From Synergistaceae bacterium (GTDB lineage Bacteria > Synergistota > Synergistia > Synergistales > Thermovirgaceae): a stretch of 48,337 nucleotides of DNA. The position numbers and the translations under genes are program-made. Location of the stretch: the NCBI GenBank assembly GCA_012729145.1, contig JAAYDT010000044.1, positions 1-48,337 of the forward strand. The letters run 5' to 3'. The notes under the pieces are model-generated. The model had not been told where the DNA came from. It searched no databases and saw only the letters and a program-made list of their open reading frames with translations. Shown here in pieces: positions 33,959 to 42,116 of this stretch (positions are counted from its first letter, which is position 1; every line of letters starts with the position of its first letter).

Positions 33959-35341
33959 CTAATACTCCCACTCGAAATTCTCGACCCCGGCCTTCAGTAT
34001 CCGTTCCTTCAGGTCCGCCGAATACTCCGCCAGGTCCTTTTCGGTCTTTCCTTCAGCCCTTGCCACAATAACGGGTTGTGTGTTGGAAGCCCTGACCAGT
34101 CCCCACCCCCTGGGGTAAAGGATCCTCACCCCGTCTATGGTGATGGCTTCATGGTTCTTGAGTGCGTCCTCCCTTATGCTCTCGATGACACCGAACTTTC
34201 TGTCGTCCGCGCAGGTTATGCGCGTCTCCGCCGTGCTGTGGTAGACGGGAACGTCCTCCAGCAGTCCCGAGAGTTTCCGGTCGGTGTTGGACAGTATCCT
34301 CAAAAGTCTTCCCGCGGCGTAGAAGGAGTCGTCAAAGCCCCAGAACTCATCGGCAAAGAACATATGCCCCGACACCTCACCGGAGAAGAGGGCATCGATC
34401 TCCTTCATCTTTGCCTTGATAAGTGAGTGTCCCGACTTCCACCAGACTACCTTTCCTCCCAGGCGTTTTATCTCATCCACCAGTGCCTGGGAACTCTTGA
34501 CCTCGACAATAGCCTCTGCTCCAGGGTTCCGGGGAAGGATCTCTCTCCAGAAGAGGATCATCAGGATGTCACCCCAGACCATCTCCCCACGATCATCGAT
34601 GACGCCGATCCGGTCTGCGTCCCCGTCAAAACCAAGTCCCAGGTCGGCCTTCTCTTGCTTGACGGTATCTATGAGGTCCTTGACGTACTCCCGCTTCGTC
34701 GGATCGGGATGATGGTTCGGGAAGGTTCCGTCGGGCTCCTCGAAGAGGGGGACCACCTCGCACCCTAACTCTCTGAGGAACCTGTTGACCATGGGACCTG
34801 CCGTGGCGTTCCCCGTGTCTGTTACAACCTTGAGCTTTCTCTTTCCCAGTCGTATCTTCGATTCCAGCATTGCCAGGTACTCATCAGAGAGGTCCATCAT
34901 CGTGACGGAACCCTTTTCGCCTGCCACATGGAAGTCATCGGCCTCGATCATCCTGAGTATCTCCTGGATCTGGTCGCCGTAGAGGGTGGTCTTGCCGAAG
35001 GCCAGCTTGAGGCCGTTGAACTCCTTGGGATTATGGCTTCCGGTGATCATTACGCCTCCGTCAAGGTCCAGGTGGAAGAGGCTCCAGTAGAGCAGCGGAG
35101 AAGTGACCATGCCGATATCGACCACGTCGACTCCGGCCGAGGTTACACCTTCGATGATGTCGCCTTTGATCCTGTCCGTTGAAAGGCGGACATCTCCGCC
35201 CACGGTGATCTTCCGGACCCCCTCGCGCGAAAGGAACGTTCCGTAGGCCAGGCCGATGGCCCTGACGGTCTCGCTTGTAAGCTCCTCCTCGGCATTGCCC
35301 CTTATGTCGTACTCCCTGAAGATGTTGGCAACAAGCTTCAT
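33959..35341 (-). CDS. Phosphomannomutase/phosphoglucomutase (AlgC-like)
   Basis: The 460-residue alpha-D-phosphohexomutase makes sugar-1-phosphates for nucleotide-sugar synthesis; the branch also acts on glucose-6-phosphate, which would feed the UDP-glucose pathway. Motifs in order: an FREYDIRG start; the phosphoserine loop as TGSHNPKEFNG (Gly replaces the more common Ala); the metal-binding DGDADRIGV; the sugar-binding GEVSGHMFF; and the phosphate-binding RASNTQPVIVARAEG. GGGAGGAG precedes the ATG at 35341. It lies 42 bases after the decarboxylase gene on the same strand. Confidence 0.92.
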   Translation of the reverse strand: MKLVANIFREYDIRGNAEEELTSETVRAIGLAYGTFLSREGVRKITVGGDVRLSTDRIKGDIIEGVTSAGVDVVDIGMVTSPLLYWSLFHLDLDGGVMITGSHNPKEFNGLKLAFGKTTLYGDQIQEILRMIEADDFHVAGEKGSVTMMDLSDEYLAMLESKIRLGKRKLKVVTDTGNATAGPMVNRFLRELGCEVVPLFEEPDGTFPNHHPDPTKREYVKDLIDTVKQEKADLGLGFDGDADRIGVIDDRGEMVWGDILMILFWREILPRNPGAEAIVEVKSSQALVDEIKRLGGKVVWWKSGHSLIKAKMKEIDALFSGEVSGHMFFADEFWGFDDSFYAAGRLLRILSNTDRKLSGLLEDVPVYHSTAETRITCADDRKFGVIESIREDALKNHEAITIDGVRILYPRGWGLVRASNTQPVIVARAEGKTEKDLAEYSADLKERILKAGVENFEWEY

Positions 35342-35383
35342 CGGGACTCCTCCCAGTTAAAAAGATCGCTCTTCATCATAGCA

Positions 35384-36406
35384 CTACAGGCCGTTCTCCA
35401 TCAGGGTCGCCTCGATGGTCCTGCTGACAGCCTCGTCGAGGGGCGTCTTCGGCTCCCAGCCGAGAAGCCTATTGGCCTTCGCCACCGACGGCACCCTGTC
35501 CAGCACATCCTCGTAACCCTTGCCGTAGTAGTCTCGGGAGTCTATCTCCAGGAGTCTTGCCTTCTCGGCCAGCGGACCGTACTTCGGGTGCGATTTCAGG
35601 ACCCTGATCATCACAAGTGCAAGTTCCTTTATGGACGCGTTGTTCCGGGGGTTGCCGATGTTGAATATTTCCCCGTCGGCGCAGCCGTTCTCATTCCTGA
35701 TTATGGCCTCAAGTCCCTCGATCCCGTCGCCGATCCAGGTGAAGCTTCGTCTCTGGCGTCCCCCTCCTACGAGGGAGACGTCCCTTTCATGAAGAATGTC
35801 GTAGAGGATCTGGGTGATCGAACGTGCCTTGTGTTCTTTCGCATCCTCGAAAGTGTCGAGCCTCGGTCCGATCCAGTTGAAAGGTCTGAAAAGGGTGTAT
35901 CTGAGTTCCTCTTCCTGCCCGTAAGCCGCTATTACCCGGTCCATCATCTGTTTGCTGCAGCTGTATATCCACCTGGATTTGCAGACAGGACCCAGGATTA
36001 TAGGGCTCTCGTCCTCCTTGAGCTCAGTGTCGGTGCTCATCCCGTAGACCTCCGAGGTGGACGGGAAGATCACCCGTTTGCCGTGTTTCACGCACATCCG
36101 GACTATCTTGAGGTTTGCCTCGAAGTCGAGGTGGAAGGTCATGACCGGGTTGGTGATATAGAATGCAGGCTTTGCTATTCCGACCAGAGGGAGCACTGCG
36201 TCGCACTCATTCAAGGCCCCCTCTATCCATCGGTCGTCGGTGTAAAAGTCGCCCTTCCGGAAGGAGAACCGTTCCTTGCCCATGCACTTGCCAAGGTTGA
36301 AATCGTTGATGTCGAAAGCCGTTATCTCCCAGTCGGTTCTGTCCAGAAGATGCTCGCACAGATGAGAGCCTATGAAACCGTTGGCACCGAGGATAAGTAT
36401 CTTCAC
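35384..36406 (-). CDS. UDP-glucuronate oxidative decarboxylase, stand-alone ArnA C-terminal domain
   Basis: The 340-residue SDR-type enzyme oxidises and decarboxylates UDP-glucuronate to UDP-4-keto-arabinose, the second step toward Ara4N. It matches the dehydrogenase half of E. coli ArnA along its length, as remembered: LILGANGFIGSHL, VLPLVGIAKP, IFPSTSEVYG, RWIYSCSKQMMDRV, LFRPFNWIGPRLD, GEIFNIGNP and YYGKGYEDV. The catalytic Tyr-x-x-x-Lys is in IYSCSK. In E. coli this is fused to the formyltransferase; here that is a separate gene on the same strand, 336 bases away across a repeat. The start is GTG at 36406 after GGGGGGTT. Confidence 0.92.
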   Translation of the reverse strand: MKILILGANGFIGSHLCEHLLDRTDWEITAFDINDFNLGKCMGKERFSFRKGDFYTDDRWIEGALNECDAVLPLVGIAKPAFYITNPVMTFHLDFEANLKIVRMCVKHGKRVIFPSTSEVYGMSTDTELKEDESPIILGPVCKSRWIYSCSKQMMDRVIAAYGQEEELRYTLFRPFNWIGPRLDTFEDAKEHKARSITQILYDILHERDVSLVGGGRQRRSFTWIGDGIEGLEAIIRNENGCADGEIFNIGNPRNNASIKELALVMIRVLKSHPKYGPLAEKARLLEIDSRDYYGKGYEDVLDRVPSVAKANRLLGWEPKTPLDEAVSRTIEATLMENGL

Positions 36407-36451
36407 AAAAAACCCCCCTGTTTCCGTAAGTCGCGAACCGTAGGATCAAGA

Positions 36452-36753
36452 GCGTAAACGGTAATAGCAAACTTTAAAGCCAGGGCCAAAGGTGAAACTT
36501 AAAGCCCTTTCACCACAGAGAACACAGAGAAGAGCAGGAGAGAGGAAACATAGAACCTCTTTATGGATAAAATCAGTCAAGTCCGGAACAAAAACCTTCT
36601 ATGACTATTCCGTTCATTGTTTTCAGTTTAAGCCTTCTTGGCCTTGGTCATGGTCCCTAAAACAAATATTGTGATTTTCTCTCTTGCTCTTCTCTGTGTT
36701 CTCTGTGGTGCAAGATATGGGTTCTGTTTTTCTTCTAACGTCTCACGGATTTA
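36452..36753. repeat. Nested period-7 / period-9 inverted repeat splitting the arn genes
   Basis: The left heptads (36452-36464) are followed by the left 9-mer arm CACCACAGAGAACACAGAGA (from 36511). The complementary right arm is at 36680-36713, and the right heptads CTAACGT-CTCACGG at 36734-36748. The 9-mer arms can form a near-perfect stem of about 24 bp or more. The spacer is otherwise empty of genes and lies between the two parts of a split ArnA. Confidence 0.82.
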
Positions 36754-37630
36754 AACTTTTCCTGTCTCCTGCCGCCTGGCTCTTCTCCTCCACCCTTACC
36801 GATCCTTCCCCCGCGGCGATGACCAGGGGGTCACGGGATATAACCGTCCCCGGGGCGGCCCCGCTGTTCTCATTGAGGGGCGTCGCCTTCCAGATGAAGA
36901 CTTTCTCCCCGTCGAGGAAGGTGAAGGCACCCGGGTAGGGTCGCGTGACCGCCCTCACCAGGTTGCAGATATCCATCGCAGAAGCGTTCCAGTCTATCCG
37001 TCCGTCCTCGGGTCTCCTCCCCCCGAAGTAGCTCGCCTTCGGATGGTCCTGGGGTATCCTGGGAGCTTCCCCTCTTTCCAGAAGGGGGAGGTTCCTGGCT
37101 ATCAACCTTTCGGCCGCCTCGGCCACCTTTAACATCACGTCCATGGCGGTGTCGGTCCCGGTTATGGGGACCCTCTCCTGGTCCACGATGTCTCCATCAT
37201 CGGGGCGGGAGGTCATCCAGTGGAGGGTGGCCCCAGTCTCCGTCTCCCCGTGGATAATGGCCCAGTTCACGCAGGCTCTTCCCCTGTACCTTGGAAGTAG
37301 AGATCCGTGCATGTTGAAGGCACCGAGGCGGGGTATATCGAGGATCCGCTGGGGGATCATATCGCGATAGTAGAAAGAGAACATCAGTTCCGGTTCCAGG
37401 TTTTCGATGAGCTCGACCGTCCCCGGGTCCCTAAGGCCGCGGGTGGTAAAGGCGGGGATACCTCCTGATAGAGCGAGCTCCTTCACCGACCTGAACCAGG
37501 CATTCTCGCCCGGGTCATCGTCGTAGGTGAAGACACCCCGTACATTGGCACCCAGGTCTATCAGAACCTTCAAACAACGGTACCCCACCTCGCTGTAGGC
37601 AAATACGACGATCCCCGGCCTGTCACTCAT
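36743..37630 (-). CDS. UDP-Ara4N formyltransferase, stand-alone ArnA N-terminal domain
   Basis: The 295-residue enzyme transfers a formyl group from 10-formyl-tetrahydrofolate to UDP-Ara4N. The match to E. coli ArnA is clear from memory: VVFAYSEVGYRCL at the start, FTYDDDPGENAWFRSV, SFYYRDMIP, GAFNMHGSLLPRYRGRACVNW (with the catalytic Asn and His) and RPDDGDIV (catalytic Asp). A C-terminal oligonucleotide-binding-like part follows, ending soon after the domain, so no decarboxylase is fused. The ATG at 37630 overlaps the end of arnC, so translation is coupled. The 3' end runs slightly into the adjacent repeat. Confidence 0.92.
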   Translation of the reverse strand: MSDRPGIVVFAYSEVGYRCLKVLIDLGANVRGVFTYDDDPGENAWFRSVKELALSGGIPAFTTRGLRDPGTVELIENLEPELMFSFYYRDMIPQRILDIPRLGAFNMHGSLLPRYRGRACVNWAIIHGETETGATLHWMTSRPDDGDIVDQERVPITGTDTAMDVMLKVAEAAERLIARNLPLLERGEAPRIPQDHPKASYFGGRRPEDGRIDWNASAMDICNLVRAVTRPYPGAFTFLDGEKVFIWKATPLNENSGAAPGTVISRDPLVIAAGEGSVRVEEKSQAAGDRKSLNP

Positions 37631-38585
37631 CACCGTAGATCCTGTCCACCAGGTACCTTGGGCGCTTCCGGATCTCCTGGAAGATCCTGCCGATGTACTC
37701 TCCGGCGATCCCTACACAGAACATGGTCACGCCCATGAGGAAGAAGTTGATAGTCATGAGGGTGAAGAGGCCCTCAGCCTCGGGCCCCACCAGGATCCTC
37801 CTCAAGAGCATGTAGATGGAGAAGACGAAGCTCAGCCCAGCGATCACGAGACCGAGCATGGTGACCGCCTGGAGCGGCACCAGGGAGAAGCCCGTCATGA
37901 GGTCGAAGTTAAGCCTGATGAGCCTGAAGAGGCTGTACTTGGACGTCCCCAGCTCCCTCTCCGAGTGCCCGACCTCTATCTCAGAGGGGTTCAGGGCGAA
38001 CTTCTGGGCCAGGGCGGGGATGAATGTGGTCGACTCGGGGCAGCTGTTGATCAGGTCCACCACCCGCCTGCTGTATGCTCGCAGCATGCAGCCGTAGTCG
38101 TGAAGGTTTAGCCCCGTTATTCTGTTGGTGATCCTGTTCACCACCTTGGAGGCGAACTTCCTGAAGAAGGGGTCCTTTCTGGTCGAACGAATGGTTCCCA
38201 CCACGTCGTGGCCCCTGTCCATCTCCTCCAGGAGTCTGGGGATCTCTTCCGGTGGGTTCTGCAGGTCTGCATCCATGGTCACGATGGCGTTGCCTCTTGA
38301 TACGGAGAATCCGGCCATGATGGCCATGTGCTGTCCGAAGTTCCCGTTGAAGTCCACCACCCTTACCGCCCCGGGGTGTTTGTCGACGCAGTCGAGTAGC
38401 AGGGCGAGAGAACGGTCCCTGCTACCGTCGTTTACGAAGACCACCTCCCAGCTCCGGTCCAGCCCCTCCATGACGGGCAGGAGCCTTTCGAAGAGGCCAG
38501 GGAGTGACTCCTCCTCGTTGTAGACTGGAATAACCACTGAAACCTCCGGAGCGGTCTTCTCCAAGGGAGTCGTCACCTCCCGCAT
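37623..38585 (-). CDS. arnC: Undecaprenyl-phosphate Ara4-formyl-N transferase ArnC
   Basis: The 320-residue GT2 glycosyltransferase moves Ara4-formyl-N from UDP to undecaprenyl phosphate at the inner membrane. The GT-A domain has SVVIPVYNEEESL, VVFVNDGSRD, NFGQHMAIMAGF, TMDADLQNPPEEIP (DXD-type metal site) and HDYGCMLRAYSR. Two C-terminal membrane segments (about 232-255 and 268-290) precede GIAGEYIGRIFQEIRKRPRY. The ATG at 38585 overlaps arnB by 13 bases. A TTG at 38564 has a better-placed GGGAGG and may be the real start. Confidence 0.93.
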   Translation of the reverse strand: MREVTTPLEKTAPEVSVVIPVYNEEESLPGLFERLLPVMEGLDRSWEVVFVNDGSRDRSLALLLDCVDKHPGAVRVVDFNGNFGQHMAIMAGFSVSRGNAIVTMDADLQNPPEEIPRLLEEMDRGHDVVGTIRSTRKDPFFRKFASKVVNRITNRITGLNLHDYGCMLRAYSRRVVDLINSCPESTTFIPALAQKFALNPSEIEVGHSERELGTSKYSLFRLIRLNFDLMTGFSLVPLQAVTMLGLVIAGLSFVFSIYMLLRRILVGPEAEGLFTLMTINFFLMGVTMFCVGIAGEYIGRIFQEIRKRPRYLVDRIYGDE

Positions 38586-39736
38586 ATCTGCCTGACCGCT
38601 TCAACCACGTCGGTCACATCACCGTCGGTCATGGCGGGGAAAAGGGGCAGCGAAACGATCCGGTCGCTAACGTGCTCGGCCCCGGGGAAGTCGCCCCTCT
38701 TCCATCGGTAGTTCTGCCCGAAATAGGAGAAGAGGTGGGCCGCCTGGTAGTGAAGGGCCGTGCCAATGTTCATCTCCCTCATCCTGGCCATGAAATCGTC
38801 CCGGGAGAAGCCAAGGAGATCGATATCCAGGAGGGGTGTGAAGATATGCCAGGAGTGGACGTCACCCTCATCTGGTTCGGGCGGCAGTCTCAGTCCCTTT
38901 AACTCCCCCAGCTCCTTCCTGTATATATCCACGATCTCCCTTCTCCTTTCGTTGAAGGTGTCGAGCCGGGTTAGCTGGTCGCTCCCAATGGCTGCCTGGA
39001 TGTCGAGCATGTTGTACTTCAGCCCCGGAAAGAGAATGTCGTAGTGAGGTGTTCCCGTGGCAGCGTAGCGGTTCCAGGCCCCCTTGCTCATCCCGTGCTG
39101 TCTCAGGACGGAGATCTTTTCTGCGGCTTCCTCGCAGCCCGTGCAGACCATCCCCCCCTCCCCGCAGGTGATGTTCTTGGTGGGGTGGAAGCTGAAGACG
39201 GCGGCATGTCTCTCGCCTGCAGGGGAACCTATGAGCTTGCCCCTGCAGGATGCACCGAGTGCGTGAGCGGCGTCCTCGATCAGTACCAGGTCGTTCTTTT
39301 GAACGATCTCCTCAATGGCCTGCATATCGCAGGGGCGCCCTGCGAAGTGTACCGGGATGACGGCTCTGGTCCGAGAGGTGATGGCCCTCTCTATCATATC
39401 GGGCCTTATGTTCAGTGTTACGGGGTCGATATCTGCGAGGACGGGTGTGGCGCCCGTCAGAACGACGGTGTTCAACGTGGCTGCAAAGGTCATAGGGGTC
39501 GTTATGACTTCGTCTCCGGGGCCGATGCCGAAGGCCAGGAGTGACAGGTGAAGCCCTGCCGTAGCGGAATTGACCGCCAGGGAGTAGGGTGAACCTACGT
39601 ACTCCCCAAAGGACTTCTCGAACTTCTGTGTCTTGGGTCCCGTGGTGATCCACCCCGACCTCAGTGAATCCGCCACGTCGGCTATGGCATCCTCGCTTAT
39701 GTCCGGTCTTGCGAATGGCAGGAACGTTTCCCTCAT
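38573..39736 (-). CDS. arnB: UDP-4-amino-4-deoxy-L-arabinose aminotransferase ArnB
   Basis: The 387-residue PLP-dependent aminotransferase of the DegT/DnrJ/EryC1 family converts UDP-4-keto-arabinose to UDP-Ara4N with glutamate as donor. Motifs: LPFARPDISEDAI and SGWITTGPKTQKFE at the start; VNSATAGLHLSLLAFGIGPGDEV; LIEDAAHALGASCRGK (Asp pairing with the PLP ring); and FSFHPTKNITCGEGGM (the Schiff-base Lys). The match to ArnB is along the full length. The ATG at 39736 overlaps the arnT stop by 4 bases. Confidence 0.94.
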   Translation of the reverse strand: MRETFLPFARPDISEDAIADVADSLRSGWITTGPKTQKFEKSFGEYVGSPYSLAVNSATAGLHLSLLAFGIGPGDEVITTPMTFAATLNTVVLTGATPVLADIDPVTLNIRPDMIERAITSRTRAVIPVHFAGRPCDMQAIEEIVQKNDLVLIEDAAHALGASCRGKLIGSPAGERHAAVFSFHPTKNITCGEGGMVCTGCEEAAEKISVLRQHGMSKGAWNRYAATGTPHYDILFPGLKYNMLDIQAAIGSDQLTRLDTFNERRREIVDIYRKELGELKGLRLPPEPDEGDVHSWHIFTPLLDIDLLGFSRDDFMARMREMNIGTALHYQAAHLFSYFGQNYRWKRGDFPGAEHVSDRIVSLPLFPAMTDGDVTDVVEAVRQICGR

Positions 39737-41388
39737 TGGTCCTTTTCATCTCCCTTGTTGGTCACCACAAGTTTGCCCGAGACCCGCGCAAGGATCACAG
39801 GGGTCACCCCCCGGGTCTCGAAAAGTTCGGTGGACTGTTCCTCGCGCATCACCAGCAGTACTCTTTCGTCTGAGGTCCAGTAACGTTCAATAAATCCCTC
39901 GGAGTCCAAAAACCAGTCCGACTGGTCCCCCCTGTTGGCGCCGAACTCGAGCTCGCCTCTCCAGTCCACAAGGACGATCCTTCTCTCCAGGTAGAAAGGA
40001 AGCCCCTGGTCGTAGTCACGGTACTGGGCGATCACATCGTCCGGAAGGGCGTGTCGGCGTATCACCGAGGCCAGGTCTCTGGCGCTCATTATCCCGTCGT
40101 AGAAGCCGAAGACGTTCTTGAAGGTCGCTATGTTCAGGAATGCGAAAATACATAGGGTCAGCACAACCCTCCGGGACTGCCCCTTCAGGTAGTAGACCCA
40201 GGACAGCACGACCAGGAGGATCAGGACGGCCACCACGGGGGCCACGAAGGGGAGCAGGACCTTCCCGTATCTTTCATCCAGGAAGGGGTAGGCTGCCGCG
40301 GCGACCCCGAAGGGGACTAGTATCAGGCTGTTCAGAAGAAGACCCATCCCCAGGGACCTGGTCTTGCCCTTGTCCATGTGAAGGTCCAGGAATGAACCGG
40401 CAAGGATCGCGAGGGGCGGCATCACCGGGATGATGTAGGGTATCAGCTTGGAGCTGGAGAGAGAGAAGAAGATGAAGATGATCCCGAACCAGAGGAGCAA
40501 AAAGAGGTTGCCCCTGTCCTGGTGAGTAGGCCTGGCAAGCGACGAAGGCAGGGCGCCGCTTACGGCACCCGGGAGGAATCCCGTCCACGGGATGAACCCC
40601 ACGATGATGATCGGAATGAACCACCAACAGGGTTCAAAGCGGTCGTGAATCTTCGTGGTATAGCGCAGGAAGTGCTCCTGGATGAAGAAGAAGTCGAAGA
40701 AATCCGGGTTCTCCAGGCACACCAGAACGAACCAGGGCGTCGCGGTGAGGAAGAAGACCACAATGCCGGGCAGGTATAGTGCTTCCCGTATCACACTCCA
40801 CTTGCGGGTCATCACTATCCACCAGAAGACCACCCCTGCAGGGAGAACTATGCCTATCAGGCCCTTGGTGAGAGTGGCCAGGGCCATCCCGAGATAGAAG
40901 AGGAGGTAGTACCTCCTGTCCCTCCGGTGTCCCATCCAGAAACCCGCCAACGAGAGAGTGATGAAGAACGAAAGCGGCATGTCGGTTATGTTGATCTGGC
41001 CTATGGCAAAATAGACCAGAGAGGTAGCCAGGATCCACGACGACAGGAAGGCAGCCCTTGGTCCGTTCATCCTGTTCGCAAGCCAGTATGTGACGAACAC
41101 CCCTGCAATTGCCAACACGGCAGGCCAGAAGCGTGCGGCGAACTCGTTCTGTCCCAGCGCCTTGAATGACAGGGCAGTCAGCCAGTAGTGAAGGACTGGC
41201 TTCTCGAAGTAGGCCACGTAGTTCAGGCGGGGGGTGATAAAGTCCCCGCTCTCGATCATCTCCCGGGGTATCTCGGAGTAGCGCCCTTCGTCGGGGTCAA
41301 GGAGGCCGTGGCTTCCGAGGGCCACCAGGTAAAGGATCGATGTAAGAACCAGGAGGAACAGAAGATTTTTCCTGTGAGAAGAGAACAA
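39733..41388 (-). CDS. arnT: Lipid A Ara4N transferase ArnT (GT83)
   Basis: The 551-residue integral membrane glycosyltransferase moves Ara4N from undecaprenyl phosphate to lipid A phosphates on the periplasmic side, lowering the affinity for cationic peptides such as polymyxin. The first periplasmic loop carries the GT-C acidic motif DPDEGRYSEIPREM and YFEKPVLHYW; about a dozen hydrophobic segments follow, with a soluble C-terminal domain of about 100 residues. The TTG at 41388 is preferred: GGAGG lies 9 bases upstream, whereas the GTG at 41442 has no ribosome binding site and is only about a dozen bases from the TATAAT box. It is the first gene of the arnT-B-C-formyltransferase operon. Confidence 0.9.
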   Translation of the reverse strand: MFSSHRKNLLFLLVLTSILYLVALGSHGLLDPDEGRYSEIPREMIESGDFITPRLNYVAYFEKPVLHYWLTALSFKALGQNEFAARFWPAVLAIAGVFVTYWLANRMNGPRAAFLSSWILATSLVYFAIGQINITDMPLSFFITLSLAGFWMGHRRDRRYYLLFYLGMALATLTKGLIGIVLPAGVVFWWIVMTRKWSVIREALYLPGIVVFFLTATPWFVLVCLENPDFFDFFFIQEHFLRYTTKIHDRFEPCWWFIPIIIVGFIPWTGFLPGAVSGALPSSLARPTHQDRGNLFLLLWFGIIFIFFSLSSSKLIPYIIPVMPPLAILAGSFLDLHMDKGKTRSLGMGLLLNSLILVPFGVAAAAYPFLDERYGKVLLPFVAPVVAVLILLVVLSWVYYLKGQSRRVVLTLCIFAFLNIATFKNVFGFYDGIMSARDLASVIRRHALPDDVIAQYRDYDQGLPFYLERRIVLVDWRGELEFGANRGDQSDWFLDSEGFIERYWTSDERVLLVMREEQSTELFETRGVTPVILARVSGKLVVTNKGDEKDQ

Positions 41389-41453
41389 GGACAACAGCCT
41401 CCACAAAGTGAGGATATCTTGCCTCGGGGGCACCAGGAACACAAACTTGGATT

Positions 41454-41459
41454 ATTATA
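41454..41459 (-). promoter_or_regulatory. Probable -10 box of the arnT operon
   Basis: A consensus TATAAT on the minus strand lies in the divergent spacer about 65 bases before the TTG start of arnT. A TTGGTA lies 19 bases upstream, so the -35 match is only fair. Confidence 0.45.
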
Positions 41460-41505
41460 ACGGTATAGCCAGAAGAATTACCAACCCGCAGGAGGTGCTT
41501 TAGCC

Positions 41506-41871
41506 ATGGACCGACTCGGGATGCTCATGATCCTGGGCTCCGCGCTTTTCAACGCCACCGCTAGCAGCATGATGAAGATAGGTTTCGGGCATCAGCAAGA
41601 CCTTCTCGAGAGGGGGTTCGCGGGTGCGGTCTTCAGGATAGCCGGCAACCCCTGGGCTGTTGCCGGGGTGGTATGTTTCGGAATATCCTTCATGTTCATG
41701 AGTGCTGCCCTGACGCGGGTGGACCTGTCCGTGGCCTACCCGGTGATGTCGGGCCTGGTCTTCATCCTCGTTCTCGGTGTCTCGTCGGTCTTCTTCGCCG
41801 AACAGATAACATTGATGAGGCTGATCGGGGTCTTTCTGATACTGTCGGGGGTCTTGGCGATAAGCAGGTAG
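41506..41871 (+). CDS. Small multidrug-resistance-like transporter, ArnE/ArnF-like
   Basis: The 121-residue protein has four membrane segments in the SMR/DMT fold: MLMILGSALFNATASSMMKIGF at the start, WAVAGVVCFGISFMFMSAAL, VDLSVAYPVMSGLVFILVLG and FLILSGVLAIS at the end. ArnE/F pairs are proposed to flip undecaprenyl-phosphate Ara4N to the periplasmic face. Only one such gene is seen here, so it would act as a homodimer or have a partner elsewhere. GCAGGAGGTGC precedes the ATG. It is divergent from arnT and in the same direction as ugd. Confidence 0.8.
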   Translation: MDRLGMLMILGSALFNATASSMMKIGFGHQQDLLERGFAGAVFRIAGNPWAVAGVVCFGISFMFMSAALTRVDLSVAYPVMSGLVFILVLGVSSVFFAEQITLMRLIGVFLILSGVLAISR

Positions 41872-41873
41872 GG

Positions 41874-42108
41874 AACCGGTTAACAGTGAACGGTAAGTTC
41901 AAATTCAAGGCCGGCGTTTCCCTGCTTCCGTTTACCCAGTCCCTCGTCGGGACCAGCTGCCCCGAGCGAAGCGAAAGGGTAGGTTTCGCTCTGCCCGGAG
42001 CGATAGCGACTGGGTGCCGTTTACGCCTTTGAATTTTTCGATTCACAAGTCACGGCATTTTTCGTAGTCTAACGTCTTTAACGTTTTTCCCATCTCACGC
42101 CTTTGGGG
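41874..42108. repeat. Mosaic repeat between the ArnE/F-like gene and ugd
   Basis: It starts with GGTTAACAGTGAACGG heptads (41878-41893). A separate hairpin module at 41936-42014 (ACCCAGTC pairing with GACTGGGT, with inner AGCGAAA/TTTCGCT) is followed by CCGTTTACGCC and CGTCTTTAACG-type words up to 42099. The hairpin module has no second copy in this window. Confidence 0.7.
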
Positions 42109-42116
42109 GGTTCATC

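Noticed and set aside
35384-37630. A frameshifted, broken arnA
   Set aside because: Both halves are full length with their own starts and stops and are 336 bases apart, so they are two intact genes and not a damaged fusion.
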